Below, piece after piece: positions 22,351 to 34,819 of a stretch of DNA of 64,000 nt (its first letter is position 1; every line of letters starts with the position of its first letter). The position numbers were made by a program, and so were the translations under genes. The DNA comes from an uncultured Clostridiaceae bacterium (GTDB taxonomy: Bacteria; Bacillota; Clostridia; TANB77; CAG-508). Below the pieces are notes generated by a model. The model did no database searches and was not told where the DNA came from. It was given only the letters and a program-made list of their open reading frames with translations. The stretch spans positions 1 through 64,000 of the forward strand of contig CAOJCG010000002.1 of NCBI GenBank assembly GCA_948356915.1. Direction: 5' to 3'.

Positions 22351-22427
22351 TGGTGCTCCCTCAAGGATTCGAACCTTGGACCCACCGGTTATGAGCCGGT
22401 TGCTCTGACCAACTGAGCTAAGGGAGC
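22351..22427 (-). tRNA. tRNA with CAU anticodon (Met or Ile2), CCA encoded
   Basis: GCTCCCTTAGCTCAGTTGGTCAGAGCAACCGGCTCATAACCGGTGGGTCCAAGGTTCGAATCCTTGAGGGAGCACCA. Confidence 0.93.
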
Positions 22428-22689
22428 ATTTCTTAATGCAAGACCTATTATACAAAAGTTTATATATATTGTCAATACTTATTTCAAATTTTTTTTATTT
22501 TTTGTTTTATTCATGTTGCAATTCATTTTTCAAACTTCAAAAATACTATTTTATATTGTATTATAATGTTGTATTTTTATTTTTTGTATCATATTTTATA
22601 TTTTTTAATAATTTTAATGTTAAATACTTCTACATTATATATGTTTTATCATTTACTATAAGTTGTAATTATATTTTTTTAATAGCATT

Positions 22690-22725
22690 TTTATTTTGGG
22701 CACTTTTAAAGTGCCCAAATTTTAT
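22690..22725. terminator. hairpin terminator
   Basis: gggcacttttaaagtgccc followed by T-rich sequence. Confidence 0.6.
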
Positions 22726-23537
22726 TATTCCTTTTTTCCTTCTGGAAGTGTTGGTACATCTAATACTATTCTTATTCTAAATGCATATCTAAATAGCCTT
22801 CCTATTTTACTTTCTTTCATTTTTTGCCATAATGATGGTTTTACTTCAAATGTTGTTTCTTGTATATAGTTTTCTTGCTCTACTATTTCTTGTACTGTTT
22901 CCTTTATTTCTTCTACTGGTGCTGGTATTAGTTTTAGTGCATCTGCTATTTCTATTCCTATATAACTTAATGCTTTTGATCTATCTTCTATTCTTTCCAT
23001 ATCTATTTCTATGTGTAAGTTAGATTCTAAATTTACTATTCTTGCATTGACTAATTTCATAGCAGCTTGAGAATTTGTTGTTTCTTTGTTTCTAGATTTA
23101 GATATTATTGTAAGTGCTTCTACTATATCTTCTGCATATTTATTTTGTGCTTCTTTTAATACTGCTTTCCATCCTTCTTCTTTTTCTACTATTGTATCTA
23201 ATGTTTCTTTTAAGCTAGCAGCTAATGCTATATTGGCTTCTCTTTGACGTATTAATTCTTCTATTTGCTTTGTGTTTTCTTCAAATAGGTTTGTTGCAAA
23301 TTCTACTAAACCATATGCTGCTTTATATACACTTGCTGGAAAGTTTTTCTTTTTTGGATATTCTATTAAATATGTTTTTATTGATTCTATTAAATCTTTA
23401 AAGTATGCATCATCATCTAATTGAATTATTTGCTTTTTACTTTTTGGATTAATTAGTTTTTCAACCCTATCTATATTTGATAAGATTTTTTCTTCTGTAA
23501 TTACCATTTTTACATTTACTATGCCAGATTTAGACAT
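22725..23537 (-). CDS. hypothetical protein, 270 aa
   Basis: Intact ORF with AGGAGGG-like RBS; no family recognised. Confidence 0.7.
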   Translation of the reverse strand: MSKSGIVNVKMVITEEKILSNIDRVEKLINPKSKKQIIQLDDDAYFKDLIESIKTYLIEYPKKKNFPASVYKAAYGLVEFATNLFEENTKQIEELIRQREANIALAASLKETLDTIVEKEEGWKAVLKEAQNKYAEDIVEALTIISKSRNKETTNSQAAMKLVNARIVNLESNLHIEIDMERIEDRSKALSYIGIEIADALKLIPAPVEEIKETVQEIVEQENYIQETTFEVKPSLWQKMKESKIGRLFRYAFRIRIVLDVPTLPEGKKE

Positions 23538-23997
23538 TGTAAACCCTCCTTTTTCCTATGTTTCTATATTACAATTGCAAATTTCTACAAAAAATTACAA
23601 TATGATTTATAATATTTTATTTTTTGACTTCTACTTAATTTTAATACAACTTTTTTGGGTTGTCAATACTCAAACTCTTATTTCCGTAAAATTTAATACA
23701 ATTGTAATATTCATGTAATAATTATTTATTTTAATCTATTAGTTTATTTTATTATATTTTGTTAATACTAATTATATAATATTAGTTTATGTTTTTTTAC
23801 TTTTATAGTATTAATTTTTTATTACATCTCATATTTGAACTAAAATTATTGTTATTTATTAATTTCTTTATATTTTTATTAAAGCTAGCTAGAGATAAAT
23901 TATACATTTTTTTTAGTTTAATGATTGATTTTTTACTTATTTTATTGTATAATAGTTTACGTTACATTAAACATGTTTGTTTGAAAGGAGTAGGCTT

Positions 23998-24165
23998 ATG
24001 AAGCATATCAAAAGTCTTAATAACCGGAAATTGGTAAGTACTATCCAGCATGGTGGTTGTGGCGAATGCCAAACTTCCTGCCAAAGCGCATGCAAAACTT
24101 CTTGCACAGTTGGTAATCAGCAGTGTGAGCAGATTAAGAGCAGCGAAGAAAGTGAACAAAAGTAA
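23998..24165 (+). CDS. scfA: SCIFF ranthipeptide precursor (six cysteines in forty-five residues)
   Basis: MKHIKSLNNRKLVSTIQHGGCGECQTSCQSACKTSCTVGNQQCEQ; contains a zero-frame CGG. Confidence 0.92.
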   Translation: MKHIKSLNNRKLVSTIQHGGCGECQTSCQSACKTSCTVGNQQCEQIKSSEESEQK

Positions 24166-24194
24166 TTTTAACAGCCATAGACTGTAAAAAAGTA

Positions 24195-24285
24195 AGTCAA
24201 AAGGGACGGGGAAAATTGATGCATCTTTAAAAGATAAAGTGTGTCAATTTTTCCCGTCCCTTTTGACTTACTTTTTTACAGTCCT
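24195..24285. terminator. large inverted repeat / terminator
   Basis: aaaaagtaagtcaaaagggacgggaaaaattga... mirrored by tcaatttttcccgtcccttttgacttactttttt. Confidence 0.7.
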
Positions 24286-24358
24286 TGGTTGTTTTTTTTA
24301 CTGTTTTATGTAATAATATCAATATAGATATTTAATTATAACATTTGAGGTGAAATTT

Positions 24359-26872
24359 ATGAATGAAAATTATTTAAATAAATTAGAATATAATAAAATA
24401 CTTCAGTTACTTGCTAATTATAGTGTTACTTATTTGGGCAAAGAACTTTGCTTAAATTTGCTTCCTTCTTTTAAGCAAAATAGAGTTACAAAATTATTAC
24501 AAGAAACCTTGGAGGCTTGTAAGCTAATTGTCCGTAAGGGAAATTTGCCAATTTTTAGTATACCTAATACTACTATTTATATTAAAAATTTGGAAAGTTC
24601 ATATTCTTTAGCTTCAAAAGGATTACTTGATATTGCAAGAATTCTAAAACTTTCGAGGGAACTTAAAGAATACTTTTATAAAGATGAAATTTTTGATTTA
24701 TCTGATTTTTCTATTTTAGATGGGTATTTTTCTTCTCTTTATTGTAATATTAATATAGAAAAACAAATATTTTCTTCTATTATTGATGAAGATGTGATTA
24801 GTGATGATGCTTCTACACTCCTTTCAAAGCTTCGCCAAAATAGAAGAAAACTTGAAAGTGATATAAAAGAGAATCTGAATAATATGATACATTCTCGGTA
24901 CTTATTCTAAATATTTAATGGAACCTATTATTACTATTCGTAATGATAGATATGTTATTCCTATTAAAGAAGAGTTTAGAGGAAATGTTAAAGGTTTTAT
25001 ACATGATATTTCATCAAGTGGTTCTACTATTTTTATTGAACCTATGAATGTTTTTGAACTTAATAATAAAATAAATAATTTGAAGGTTGAAGAATCTATT
25101 GAAATTAGTAAAATATTATCTAAACTTTCTAGCTTATTATTTCCTATTTGTAATGAACTAAATAGGAATATAGATTTAATTGGTATTTTAGATTTTATAT
25201 TTGCTAAAGCTAAACTTGCTACTTCTATGAATGCTAGTATTCCTATTATTAATAATGAAAAATTTATTTATTTAGAAAAAGCTAGACATCCTTTAATTGA
25301 CAAAAATAATGTTGTACCTATTGATATTGAAATTGGCAAAAATTATTCTTCTTTAATTATTACTGGTCCAAATACTGGTGGTAAAACTGTTTCACTAAAA
25401 ACTGTCGGTCTTCTTACTTTAATGGCAATGAGTGGGCTTCATATTCCAGCAAAGGAAAATAGTAGTATTTATGTGTTTGATAATGTTTTTGTTGATATTG
25501 GTGATGAGCAGAGTATTGGTGAATCATTAAGTACATTTTCTGCTCATATGTTTAATATTGTTGATATTTTAAACAATATTACACCTAATTGCCTTGTTTT
25601 ATTAGATGAACTTGGCTCTGGTACAGACCCTGTAGAAGGTGCTAGCCTTGCTACTGCTATTTTAGAGTACTTAAATAAAGTGGGAGTGCTTACAATTGCA
25701 ACTACTCATTACCAAGAAATAAAAAATTATGCTTTAGTAACAGATGGTTTTGAAAATGCAAGTTCAGAGTTTGATATCGAAAATTTAAAGCCTACTTATA
25801 AACTTTTAGTTGGTATTCCTGGAAAAAGTAATGCTTTTTCTATTAGTAAGAAAATTGGCCTTTGTGATGAAATTTTGGATAATGCTAAAAGTTTTTTAGA
25901 GGAAGATAGTATTAATATAGAAGAATTACTTAAAAATATTTATGATGACAAAATAAAAATTGAACATGAAAAAGAAGAGATTAATAAAAACTTAAATCAA
26001 GTAGAACTTTTAAGAAAAACTTTAGAAAAAGAAGTTGTTTCAAAAAATGATAACGAGCTAAAGAGAATCGAAAAAGCTAAACATGAAGCCCAAAATATTA
26101 TAATTTCTGCTAAAGAAGATGCAAATTCTACTATTAAAGATATTGAAGAAATATATTCTAAATGGAAAGAATTAGACGATTTAAATTTTGAGGTTTTAAC
26201 AGATAATGAAATTGGTAAAATTGTTAGAGATTTAAAAAACTATTCTATGAAAAGTGCAAATAAGCTTAGAAATAAGCTAAATTCTTCCTTAAATACTATA
26301 GTTTCTGAAGATTTGGCAAATAGTAATCCACAGTTTAGTAAAAACATGTTGAAAGTTGGAATGAAAATTAAGGTAAATGCATTTAATGAGCCTGCAACAA
26401 TTTGCTCTTTATCTGGTAAAACAAATAAAGTTTTAGTTCAAATAGGTAGTGCTAAAGTTAATATTGATATTAAGGATATTTCATATATTATTACTGATAA
26501 TGAGCACAATAATACGACTAGAACAAAAATAGTTGCAAATATGCGGTCAATCAAAATTGTCCCTACAAATTGATTCTTCTACTGCAGCAAGAAAAAGTGG
26601 TGGCTCTAACTTTAAATCAAAAAATGCTACTACTGAAATAAATGTAATTGGTCAAAATGTTGATGATGCTTGTTTTATTATTGATAAATATTTAGATGAC
26701 TGCTATTTAGCAAAACTAAGCACAGTTCGAATAGTTCATGGAAAAGGTACTGGTAAGCTCCGCGAGCGGTATTCACTTCTTCTTACGTAAGCATCCACAT
26801 GTTAAAAGTTTCCGTTTAGGTACTTTTGGAGAAGGTGAAATGGGAGTTACTGTTGTGGAATTAAAGGAATAG
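24359..26872 (+). CDS. mutS2: endonuclease MutS2, with three +1 frameshift sites at in-frame CGG (24896-24898, 26544-26546, 26767-26769)
   Basis: [35 protein letters not shown], Smr domain [15 protein letters not shown]([33 protein letters not shown]); four reading-frame blocks. Confidence 0.94.
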
Positions 26873-27145
26873 AGATGGCTTTGCCTCATGAAAAACTGCT
26901 AGTTACTCCTACAACATTATTTAAAATAATATACTTTATTATTTTAGAATAAAAGGCATAATTTGGTAAATTCTCTTATGTATTCCTATTAAATATATAA
27001 GTCCCTACTTTTTAAAGTCGCTTTTTTATATACTATAAAAAAGCATAAATTGGAAATAATTTCATTTACGAACTTATTTCCAATTTATGCTTTTTTTCTA
27101 TTATATAATTATTTTGAATATTTATTCTTTTACTATATTTTAACT

Positions 27146-30017
27146 TTAATTAATTTTTTGAGTCCATCTTAGTTCAGGATATTCTTCCATTATCCAAATA
27201 TTTTCAAAGTCCCAACTCTCATATGTTTCTTGTTTTTTCATTTGTTCTAAAGTTATTGCCATACCACCATTATTTTTATCTTCCACTTCTGCCTTTTCTA
27301 CTGTCCAATAGGAATTTGTTACTGTACCATTATTGCTTCCTATTAAACCTCTTGCATTATATACATTTGATATTTTTGATAATGAGTATGTATTTATTAC
27401 ACTTCCATAATTATATCCTGCTATTCCTCCTGAAAATCCTTGTCCTATTATATTTCCTGTTGAATACGAATTTGTTATTAGTGTCTTTATATTTTGATTT
27501 GTCCCTACTATTCCTCCAACGCCATTTTTGGCAGTTATATTTCCAATATTTATTGCTTCTTCTATTGTTCCTGAATTATATCCTACTATTCCTCCTGCAT
27601 ATGAGGCACTTGCAGTTACCTCGGTTGATGAATATGGCTTTAATATTTTTCCTCCATTAGTTCCTGCTAATCCTCCTATATTATTATTTCCTATTATACT
27701 TCCTTCTACTTTTACATTTTCTATAGTTCCTTGATTACTTCCTGCTATTGCTCCAACATTTCTTTTTGCACTTATATTACATTCTAATTCTAAATTATGA
27801 ACTTTAGCATTCTTTGCTATATATCCAAAAAATCCTTGATATTCAGAAGTACTATTATTTATAATAAGGTTTGAAATTTTATAACTATTTCCATCAAAAT
27901 CACCTTGAAAAGCCCAAATACTATTACTTATACTAGAAACATATGATGATATTGGTGTCCATTCATCTTTTAATTCTATATTATCCATAAGTTTAAAATA
28001 ACTTGTTAAGTAATAGTTCACACTTTTTAATTGCTCTTCTGTGTATATTAAATATGGATTTTCTAATGTTCCTTCTCCATCCATTGTAATATATCCTTGC
28101 TTTTCTATATATACTTCATCTGGAATTGGCATTTCTTTAAAATATGGCAATGTCTCTCCATCTTTAATTTCCCATATATTTTCAAAGTCAAAAATACCTT
28201 CTAAGTTTTCTTTAGATGTTAGCCATTTAATTGTAGTATATGTTCCTTTTAACTCAGCATCAGAAATTTTTGCGTGTTCTGCAGCAAAATATGAATTTCT
28301 TATGTTGCTCGTATATCCAATACCTTCCAAATTGTAGCCACTTCCTATTATTTCAGATATTGAATATGTATTTGCTATAGTTCCGTGTTCCTTTACCAGT
28401 GATACCACCAGCAAATCCCATATATGTTCCTGATGAGGTTACTGTTACACTTCCTATTGAATAAGCATTTTCTATTGTTCCTTCATTATATCCCGCTATT
28501 CCTCCTACTTCATCAAATCCTCTAATTTCTCCAATGTTTGCTACCATCGATAATGTTCCGCTATTCATTGCTCCAACTATTCCTCCTACATTTCCGCTAA
28601 TCTGTATACTTCCATTTATTGTAGCCCTATTGTATGCTTTTTCTACCATTCCACCATAATTATTAGCTACAATTCCACCTATAGTTGCTCCTGAAATTGT
28701 TCCATTTACTTCTACACTTCTTACTATTCCTCTATTTTCTCCTGCTATTCCTCCTGCTTTTGCCTCTCCTGCTATATTACCATTCATTTTTACATTTTCT
28801 ATAGTTCCATAATTATTCCCTGCTATTCCTCCTACACTTCCTTTTGAAACTATATTGCATTCCAATTCTAAATTACTTACTTTTCCTTTTTCTCCTATAT
28901 AACTAAATAATCCCTGTGCTTCATATGTTGTTTTATTTATTGTTATTCCTGTTATTTTATGTCCATTTCCTTCTAACTTTGCATTAAACCTATTTGAATT
29001 ATCACCTATTGCATTCCATTCATTTTGTACCTCTATATCTGCCATTACTATATGGTTTCTTGTTAAATTATTTGCTACATCTCTTAAGTCTTGCTCATTC
29101 CAAATTTCTATCCAGCCTTCTACTTCTTGTGTTACTTTATTACTCATAGTAGTATTTCCTGCTTTATCATATGCAATTGCATATACATCATATATTCCAT
29201 CTGGTAAATTATTTATTTCATTTGTATCATATTTTTGGTATTCTTTTTCTGTTGATATTTTTATATAATATTCATATTTTCTTATTCCACTTGTTACACT
29301 TGTTTCGTTTGCTTCCGAATCTTGTGTTTTTGCATTTATTTTCATTCCTGTTCTTGTTTTTTCTGTAGTTATTTCAAATTCTTTAGGTTGCAACATATCT
29401 ATTGTATCTACTATTACATTTTTTTCTTCTTTACTTCCATCTTCTTTTTCGACTATAAATTTATATTTTCCATTTGCTGTTACATAATAGTCCATAGCAA
29501 CTCTATCTTGCCTTGGATATATTATTAGTCCATCTGGCTTTGTTACACTTTTTACTTTTCCTTCCACTTTAAATAATATATCTATTTTTTCTTCTTGTGT
29601 ATATGTTTTTGGATATAGCTTATATGTTATTTTTACATCACTTAATGTTTCTATTTGGTCTATTACTACTTTATTTTCATTATTAAATTTTAGTTTTACT
29701 TCATATTCTTGTGTATAGCCCATTTTATCCTCTTTGTCTATAGTTTCAAATATTTCATTCTCTAATAATTCTTGTAATATGCTTTCTACTGTTATTTCAT
29801 TTCCTAATTCTTTTTCTTTTTCTTCAATGTTTAATATACTTGTTTCTATGTTTTGCCTTATTTCTTCTATTTCATATTTTGAAGTATTTATTCCTATTTT
29901 TCTTAGTAGTTCATTTCTATTAAGAAATATAATAATTGCTACCATTATTAATATAAATAGTAATATTATTATATTTATACATCTTCTTAACTTGCTTTTT
30001 ATATTTTCAAAATTCAT
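27146..30017 (-). CDS. GLUG-repeat surface protein with a +1 frameshift at in-frame CGG (28383-28385)
   Basis: N-terminal TM anchor; multiple GxVGGIAGxNxGTIENxY repeats in both ORF halves; join restores KGTGTIANTYSISEI. Confidence 0.88.
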
Positions 30018-30148
30018 CTTTAGTCCCTCCTAGAAATATTATATATTTTTGCCTTTATTTTTTCAATACCTTTGTATGGTATTTTTATATTATTTTTATG
30101 ACATAAAATATGATGTATATTTATACACTATTATGAGGAGGTGTTTTT

Positions 30149-30346
30149 TTGTTTGAAATAAGTAAATATAAGAAAAGTAATGTAAAAATTACTATTCGTC
30201 TTCCTGAAAATGTAGATACTATGTTAAGAAAAATTGCCAAAAAGGAAGATATGAGTTTTAATAATGTTCTTGTTAGTTGTATTCAGAATTCTTTAGACGA
30301 AATGGATTTGGACAAGTATAAAGATGTTAATATTTATGATGATTAA
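30149..30346 (+). CDS. ribbon-helix-helix-like protein
   Basis: NVKITIRLPENVDTMLRKIAKKEDMSFNNVLVSCIQNSL. Confidence 0.7.
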   Translation: MFEISKYKKSNVKITIRLPENVDTMLRKIAKKEDMSFNNVLVSCIQNSLDEMDLDKYKDVNIYDD

Positions 30347-30407
30347 AAAAGTAGTTTCTTTTTGAAACTGGAAATCTTAAAGGATTTCTTTTTAAAATTT
30401 ACTTTTG

Positions 30408-30548
30408 TTATATTAGAACAAAAGTGGCTTCGCCACACCACGTGTTAAATTATCCGCCACGTCGCTTGCGTTTTGTATATCTTTTTCTTCGACTAAAGCA
30501 CAGAAAAAGATATACAAAACCGCTGTGGCTACTCTACAAAAGTCGATT
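30408..30548. other. structured intergenic element, copy 3 (18-bp perfect stem)
   Basis: ttttgtatatctttttct complements agaaaaagatatacaaaa; flanks gtgttaaattatccgc and gctactctac. Confidence 0.55.
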
Positions 30549-30617
30549 TTTCCTATTCAATAAAAAAGGAAGGTATATACTTTGATTTGTATAATCACCT
30601 TCTTTTTTAATTTTATT

Positions 30618-31436
30618 TTATTGTGCTTGACTGCTACTATAATTTTGCATTAACCAGTTATAGTAGTTAAATGGTTCCATAGTTTCTGGCATTCCATAGT
30701 CTATTCCATAAGTTTCTACTGTTATACTTTTTATTACTGGTTTTTCTTTTGGCATGTCTGATGATAGTTCGTTTCCTTGTTCATCTTTTGGTGCTGATTC
30801 TCCTTCTTTTAATTCACTTTCTCTATAATATACTTCTACATTTGCTATTTTGTCTACTACTTCTAGACCTTCTATTACTTTTCCAAAGGCTGCATACATT
30901 CCATTTAATGATGTTTGGTCTTTTTGCATAATGAAGAATTGTGAACCTGCTGAGTTGTATCCACCAGTTGTTGCTACAGCATTTCCTGTATTACTATAGT
31001 CTGCACGAGCCATTGCTATGGTTCCTCTTTCTAATTTGATTGTATTTTTTACTTTATTTGCAATAAATTCTCCTTCTATTGCATATGTTTTGTTTTCTAA
31101 TTTTTCATCTAAATCTTTTAGTGTTGGTGAACCTGTTCCATCACCGTTTTTATCTCCACCTTGTATCATAAAGTCTGGTATTGTTCTATGGAATGTACGG
31201 TTATTATAAAAGCCGTTATTTGCTAATTTTATAAAGTTTGTAACTGTATTTGGTGCTTGGTCTGGGTATAGTTCTACTTTTATTGTTCCAAAGTTTTCTA
31301 TTTCTATTGTTGCTACTGGGTTTTGTGGCTTGAATGTTCTATTTTTATATATTCCATATCCTAAAAAGGCTATTCCTGCTATAACTGCTATTATTGCAAT
31401 TATCATTATTATTGTTAATATTTTGTTTTCTTTCAT
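30618..31436 (-). CDS. membrane-anchored peptidylprolyl isomerase, cyclophilin type
   Basis: FYNNRTFHRTIPDFMIQGGDKNGDGTG, GSQFFIM, FGKVIEGLEVVDKI. Confidence 0.92.
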   Translation of the reverse strand: MKENKILTIIMIIAIIAVIAGIAFLGYGIYKNRTFKPQNPVATIEIENFGTIKVELYPDQAPNTVTNFIKLANNGFYNNRTFHRTIPDFMIQGGDKNGDGTGSPTLKDLDEKLENKTYAIEGEFIANKVKNTIKLERGTIAMARADYSNTGNAVATTGGYNSAGSQFFIMQKDQTSLNGMYAAFGKVIEGLEVVDKIANVEVYYRESELKEGESAPKDEQGNELSSDMPKEKPVIKSITVETYGIDYGMPETMEPFNYYNWLMQNYSSSQAQ

Positions 31437-31838
31437 TTGTATTACCTTCCTTTCAAACTCGAAGAGTTTGTACTCTTCACTATTCACTATTCACTATTTA
31501 CTAAAGCTTTGTCTTTGAAGTGTGGAGTTCTAATAGTTGCTACACTTATAATTATTTATTTTAACCTTGTCTTTGAAGTTCAGACGAGCTATGCTCGCCC
31601 CTACAATTCTCTAAAATCATTTACTCCTTTGTGGGCGAAATTCGGTATTCCTATATAGTATTCCTTACCGATTTAGCCCCTACGGTTTTATTTATTTATG
31701 TTAATCATATTTTATTACTGTTCAGTCTATAAATATTTTTATTGTGAAAATTAATTTTAAGACATTTTAATAGAATCTTATATTTCAACACATTGGGAAA
31801 ATTAATAAATTATATATAGTCTGAACAGTAACTATATT

Positions 31839-32909
31839 TTACGATATTAAATTATCAAATACAAATTGTTCTTGCATTCTTCTTAATGATTGTTTTATTG
31901 TTCGTGCTCTTACTTCTCCTATTCCTTCTACTTCATCTAGTTGTGGTATATCTGCAACTAGTATGTGTTGGAATGATTTGAATGATTTTACTAGGTTGTC
32001 TACTATATTGTTTGGCATTCTTGGTATTTTGCTTAGTACTCTGTAGCCTCTTGTATATACTCCTACTTCATCATAGTCGTCAAAGTCATCATACCCTAAT
32101 ATTCTTGATATTACACCATTGTTTGTTAGTTCTTCGTGTGATAGGCTTTTTATTTCTTTTAACACTTTTTCTGATGTTCGTTTTTTTCCTGGTGCAATGT
32201 AGTCTTTAATTATTAGCAGTTCTTCTTTTTCTAAGCCTTCCATTAGCTCTTCTAGTTGCATTTCTAATAGTCTTCCTTCTTCTCCTAGTTCGTCCATTGC
32301 TTTTTGTACTTCGTCTGCAACTTTCATAACCATTTCTGCTCTTTGTATTGATACTATTACATTTTCTAGTGTTACTATATCGTTAAATTCATATTCATTT
32401 AGCAAGTTTAGTTTTTCGTCAAATACTTTTTTATATTTTTCTGCTGTTTGCAGTGCTTGGTTTGCTTTTGAAATTACTTTACTTGTATCTTCTAAAACAT
32501 ACCTATCATAACCTTTAAATACTGTTATTATATTTCTTCTTTGTGAAATACTAATCACTATTTCTCCTGTTTGTTTTGCTGTTCTTTCAGCTGTTCTATG
32601 CCTTGTTCCTGTTTCTGTTGTAGCTATCCCAGATGATGGTATTAATTGTGCATTGGCGTATAGTATTTTTTTTAGGTCTGCACTTAATATAATTGCACCA
32701 TCCATTTTGGCTAGTTCGTATAATCTTGATGGTGTGTAGTCTATATTTAAACTAAAGCCACCATCTACTAATTCTAAAACTTGTTTACTGTCGCCTATTA
32801 CTATTAATGCCCCTGTTTTTGCTTTTAGTATATTTTCTAGCCCATGCCTTATTTGTGTACCTGGCGCTATAAGCTTTAATACCTCTGTAATCATTAATTT
32901 TCTCCTCAT
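31839..32909 (-). CDS. disA: DNA integrity scanning diadenylate cyclase DisA
   Basis: DGAIILS, GTRHRTAER DAC motifs; C-terminal HhH; downstream of radA. Confidence 0.95.
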   Translation of the reverse strand: MRRKLMITEVLKLIAPGTQIRHGLENILKAKTGALIVIGDSKQVLELVDGGFSLNIDYTPSRLYELAKMDGAIILSADLKKILYANAQLIPSSGIATTETGTRHRTAERTAKQTGEIVISISQRRNIITVFKGYDRYVLEDTSKVISKANQALQTAEKYKKVFDEKLNLLNEYEFNDIVTLENVIVSIQRAEMVMKVADEVQKAMDELGEEGRLLEMQLEELMEGLEKEELLIIKDYIAPGKKRTSEKVLKEIKSLSHEELTNNGVISRILGYDDFDDYDEVGVYTRGYRVLSKIPRMPNNIVDNLVKSFKSFQHILVADIPQLDEVEGIGEVRARTIKQSLRRMQEQFVFDNLIS

Positions 32910-33026
32910 TGCTATTATTGTTTTCTATTAAAATTGATTTTTCCCTATTCAAGAATAAAGGGCACGGTGCCCCATTCCCCTACGGCGCAAAATTTAAAAA
33001 GTTAATTTTTATATCGTAAAATCAAA

Positions 33027-34389
33027 TTATTTTAATATTCTTAATGCTTCTTCTATATTCTTTACGCCTATTATATCTAATTTAAATTCATCTTTCAATA
33101 GTTTTTTATTATTTTGTGGAATTATACATTTTTTGAACCCTAATTTTTCTGCTTCTTTTAGTCTTTTCTCTATCATGTTAACACTTCTTACTTCTCCTGT
33201 TAGACCTACTTCTCCTATTACTACTAAGTCGGTTGGTATACTTATATTTTTAAAGCTTGAAGCTACTGCAAGTATTATTCCTAGGTCTATTGCTGGCTCT
33301 ACAATTTTTATTCCGCTTACTACATTTAGGTATATGTCTTGTGAACTTAGTGGCATTCTTATTTTCTTTTCTAGTACTGCCATTAGTACTATAAGCCTAT
33401 TATAGTCTACCCCATTTCCAGCTCTTCTTGGCATTCCAAATACTGTTTGTGATGTTAAGGCTTGTAGTTCTATCATAAGTGGTCTTGTTCCTTCTAGACT
33501 TGCCACTATTACAGAACCTGCGGGGTTATCTTCTCTTTCTGATATTAGTATTGATGATGGATTTGTTATTTCTACCATTCCTTTATTTTGCATTTCGAAC
33601 ATTCCTATTTCGTTTGTTGAGCCAAACCTATTTTTTACTCCTCTTAGTATTCTATATGAAAAATACCTTTCTCCTTCTAAATATAAAACTGTATCTACCA
33701 TATGTTCTAAAACCCTTGGTCCTGCTATGTTTCCTTCTTTTGTTACATGTCCTATAATTATAGTTGTTATCGCTTTTTCTTTACATATTTTCATAATTCT
33801 TGCTGTAATTTCTCTAACTTGACTAACTGTTCCTGCTGCTGATGAAATTTCGTCACTATACATTGTTTGAATAGAGTCTATTATTACTAGTTTTGGCTTC
33901 ATTTCTTCTATTGCCCCAGCAATAATGTCTATATCTGTTTCTCCTAAAAACATTATATTATCGTTATTTATTCCTAGTCTATCTGCTCTCATTTTTATTT
34001 GCTCAGCTGATTCTTCCCCTGAAACATATAAAACATTTCCTTCTCCTTTCATTTTGTCACATATTTGAAGGATTAGTGTGGACTTTCCTATTCCAGGTTC
34101 ACCTCCGTAGTAATACTAATGAACCTTTTACAATTCCGCCTCCTAAAACTCTATCTAACTCACCAACTCCTGTTGATGTTCTAAATGCTTCTTTTCCTTC
34201 AACACTATTTAATTTAGATGGTTTTGTGCTTTTTGTTTTTTTCCCCTCTGAAAAACTTCCATCATTATTTTTTGTAAGTTTCTCTTCAAAAAAACTATTC
34301 CATTCATTACATGCTGGGCACTTTCCTAGCCATTTAGCTGATTCGTATCCACAACTATTACATACAAATACTGTTTTAATTTTTGCCAT
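33027..34389 (-). CDS. radA: DNA repair protein RadA, with a +1 frameshift at in-frame CGG (34105-34107)
   Basis: Zn finger CNSCGYESAKWLGKCPAC in ORF 34099-34389; join restores Walker A GSLVLLGGEPGIGKSTL; KNRFGSTNEIG. Confidence 0.94.
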
Positions 34390-34545
34390 ATTTTCTCCTT
34401 TTTTACTTTAAATAATATTTATTTTGAGTCACTATACATATATTAATCATAATATGCTAAAACTATCGAAGTGTCCTAAAAATAGGACACCCTCTTAAAA
34501 TATTACATATATAAATATGAAAATGTATAGCTTAATTTTTATTTA

Positions 34546-34819
34546 CTAAAATAAATCAGAATGAGAACCTGTTCTTGATACAGTTAATGTTATTTTATCA
34601 TCTTCAATAGCATAGATCAAAAGCCAATCTGGTTGAATATGACATTCTCTAAATCCGTTTATAATTCCCTGTTAAATAATGATCTTTATATTTACTTGGT
34701 AATGTTTCTCCTTTTACCAATAGTCTAACAACATATTTTAGTTTATCTACATCATAACCTCTTTTTTGTATTAATTTATAATCTTTTTTAAATTGATTAC
34801 TATATCTAACCTTTAGCAC
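34546..34819 (-). CDS. yafQ: YafQ/RelE-family toxin with a +1 frameshift at in-frame CGG (34655-34657); absent from the ORF track
   Basis: GTG start overlapping antitoxin stop; KVRYSNQFKKDYKLIQKRGYD...DHYLTGNYK-(C)G-FRECHIQPDWLLIYAIEDDKITLTVSRTGSHSDLF. Confidence 0.88.
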
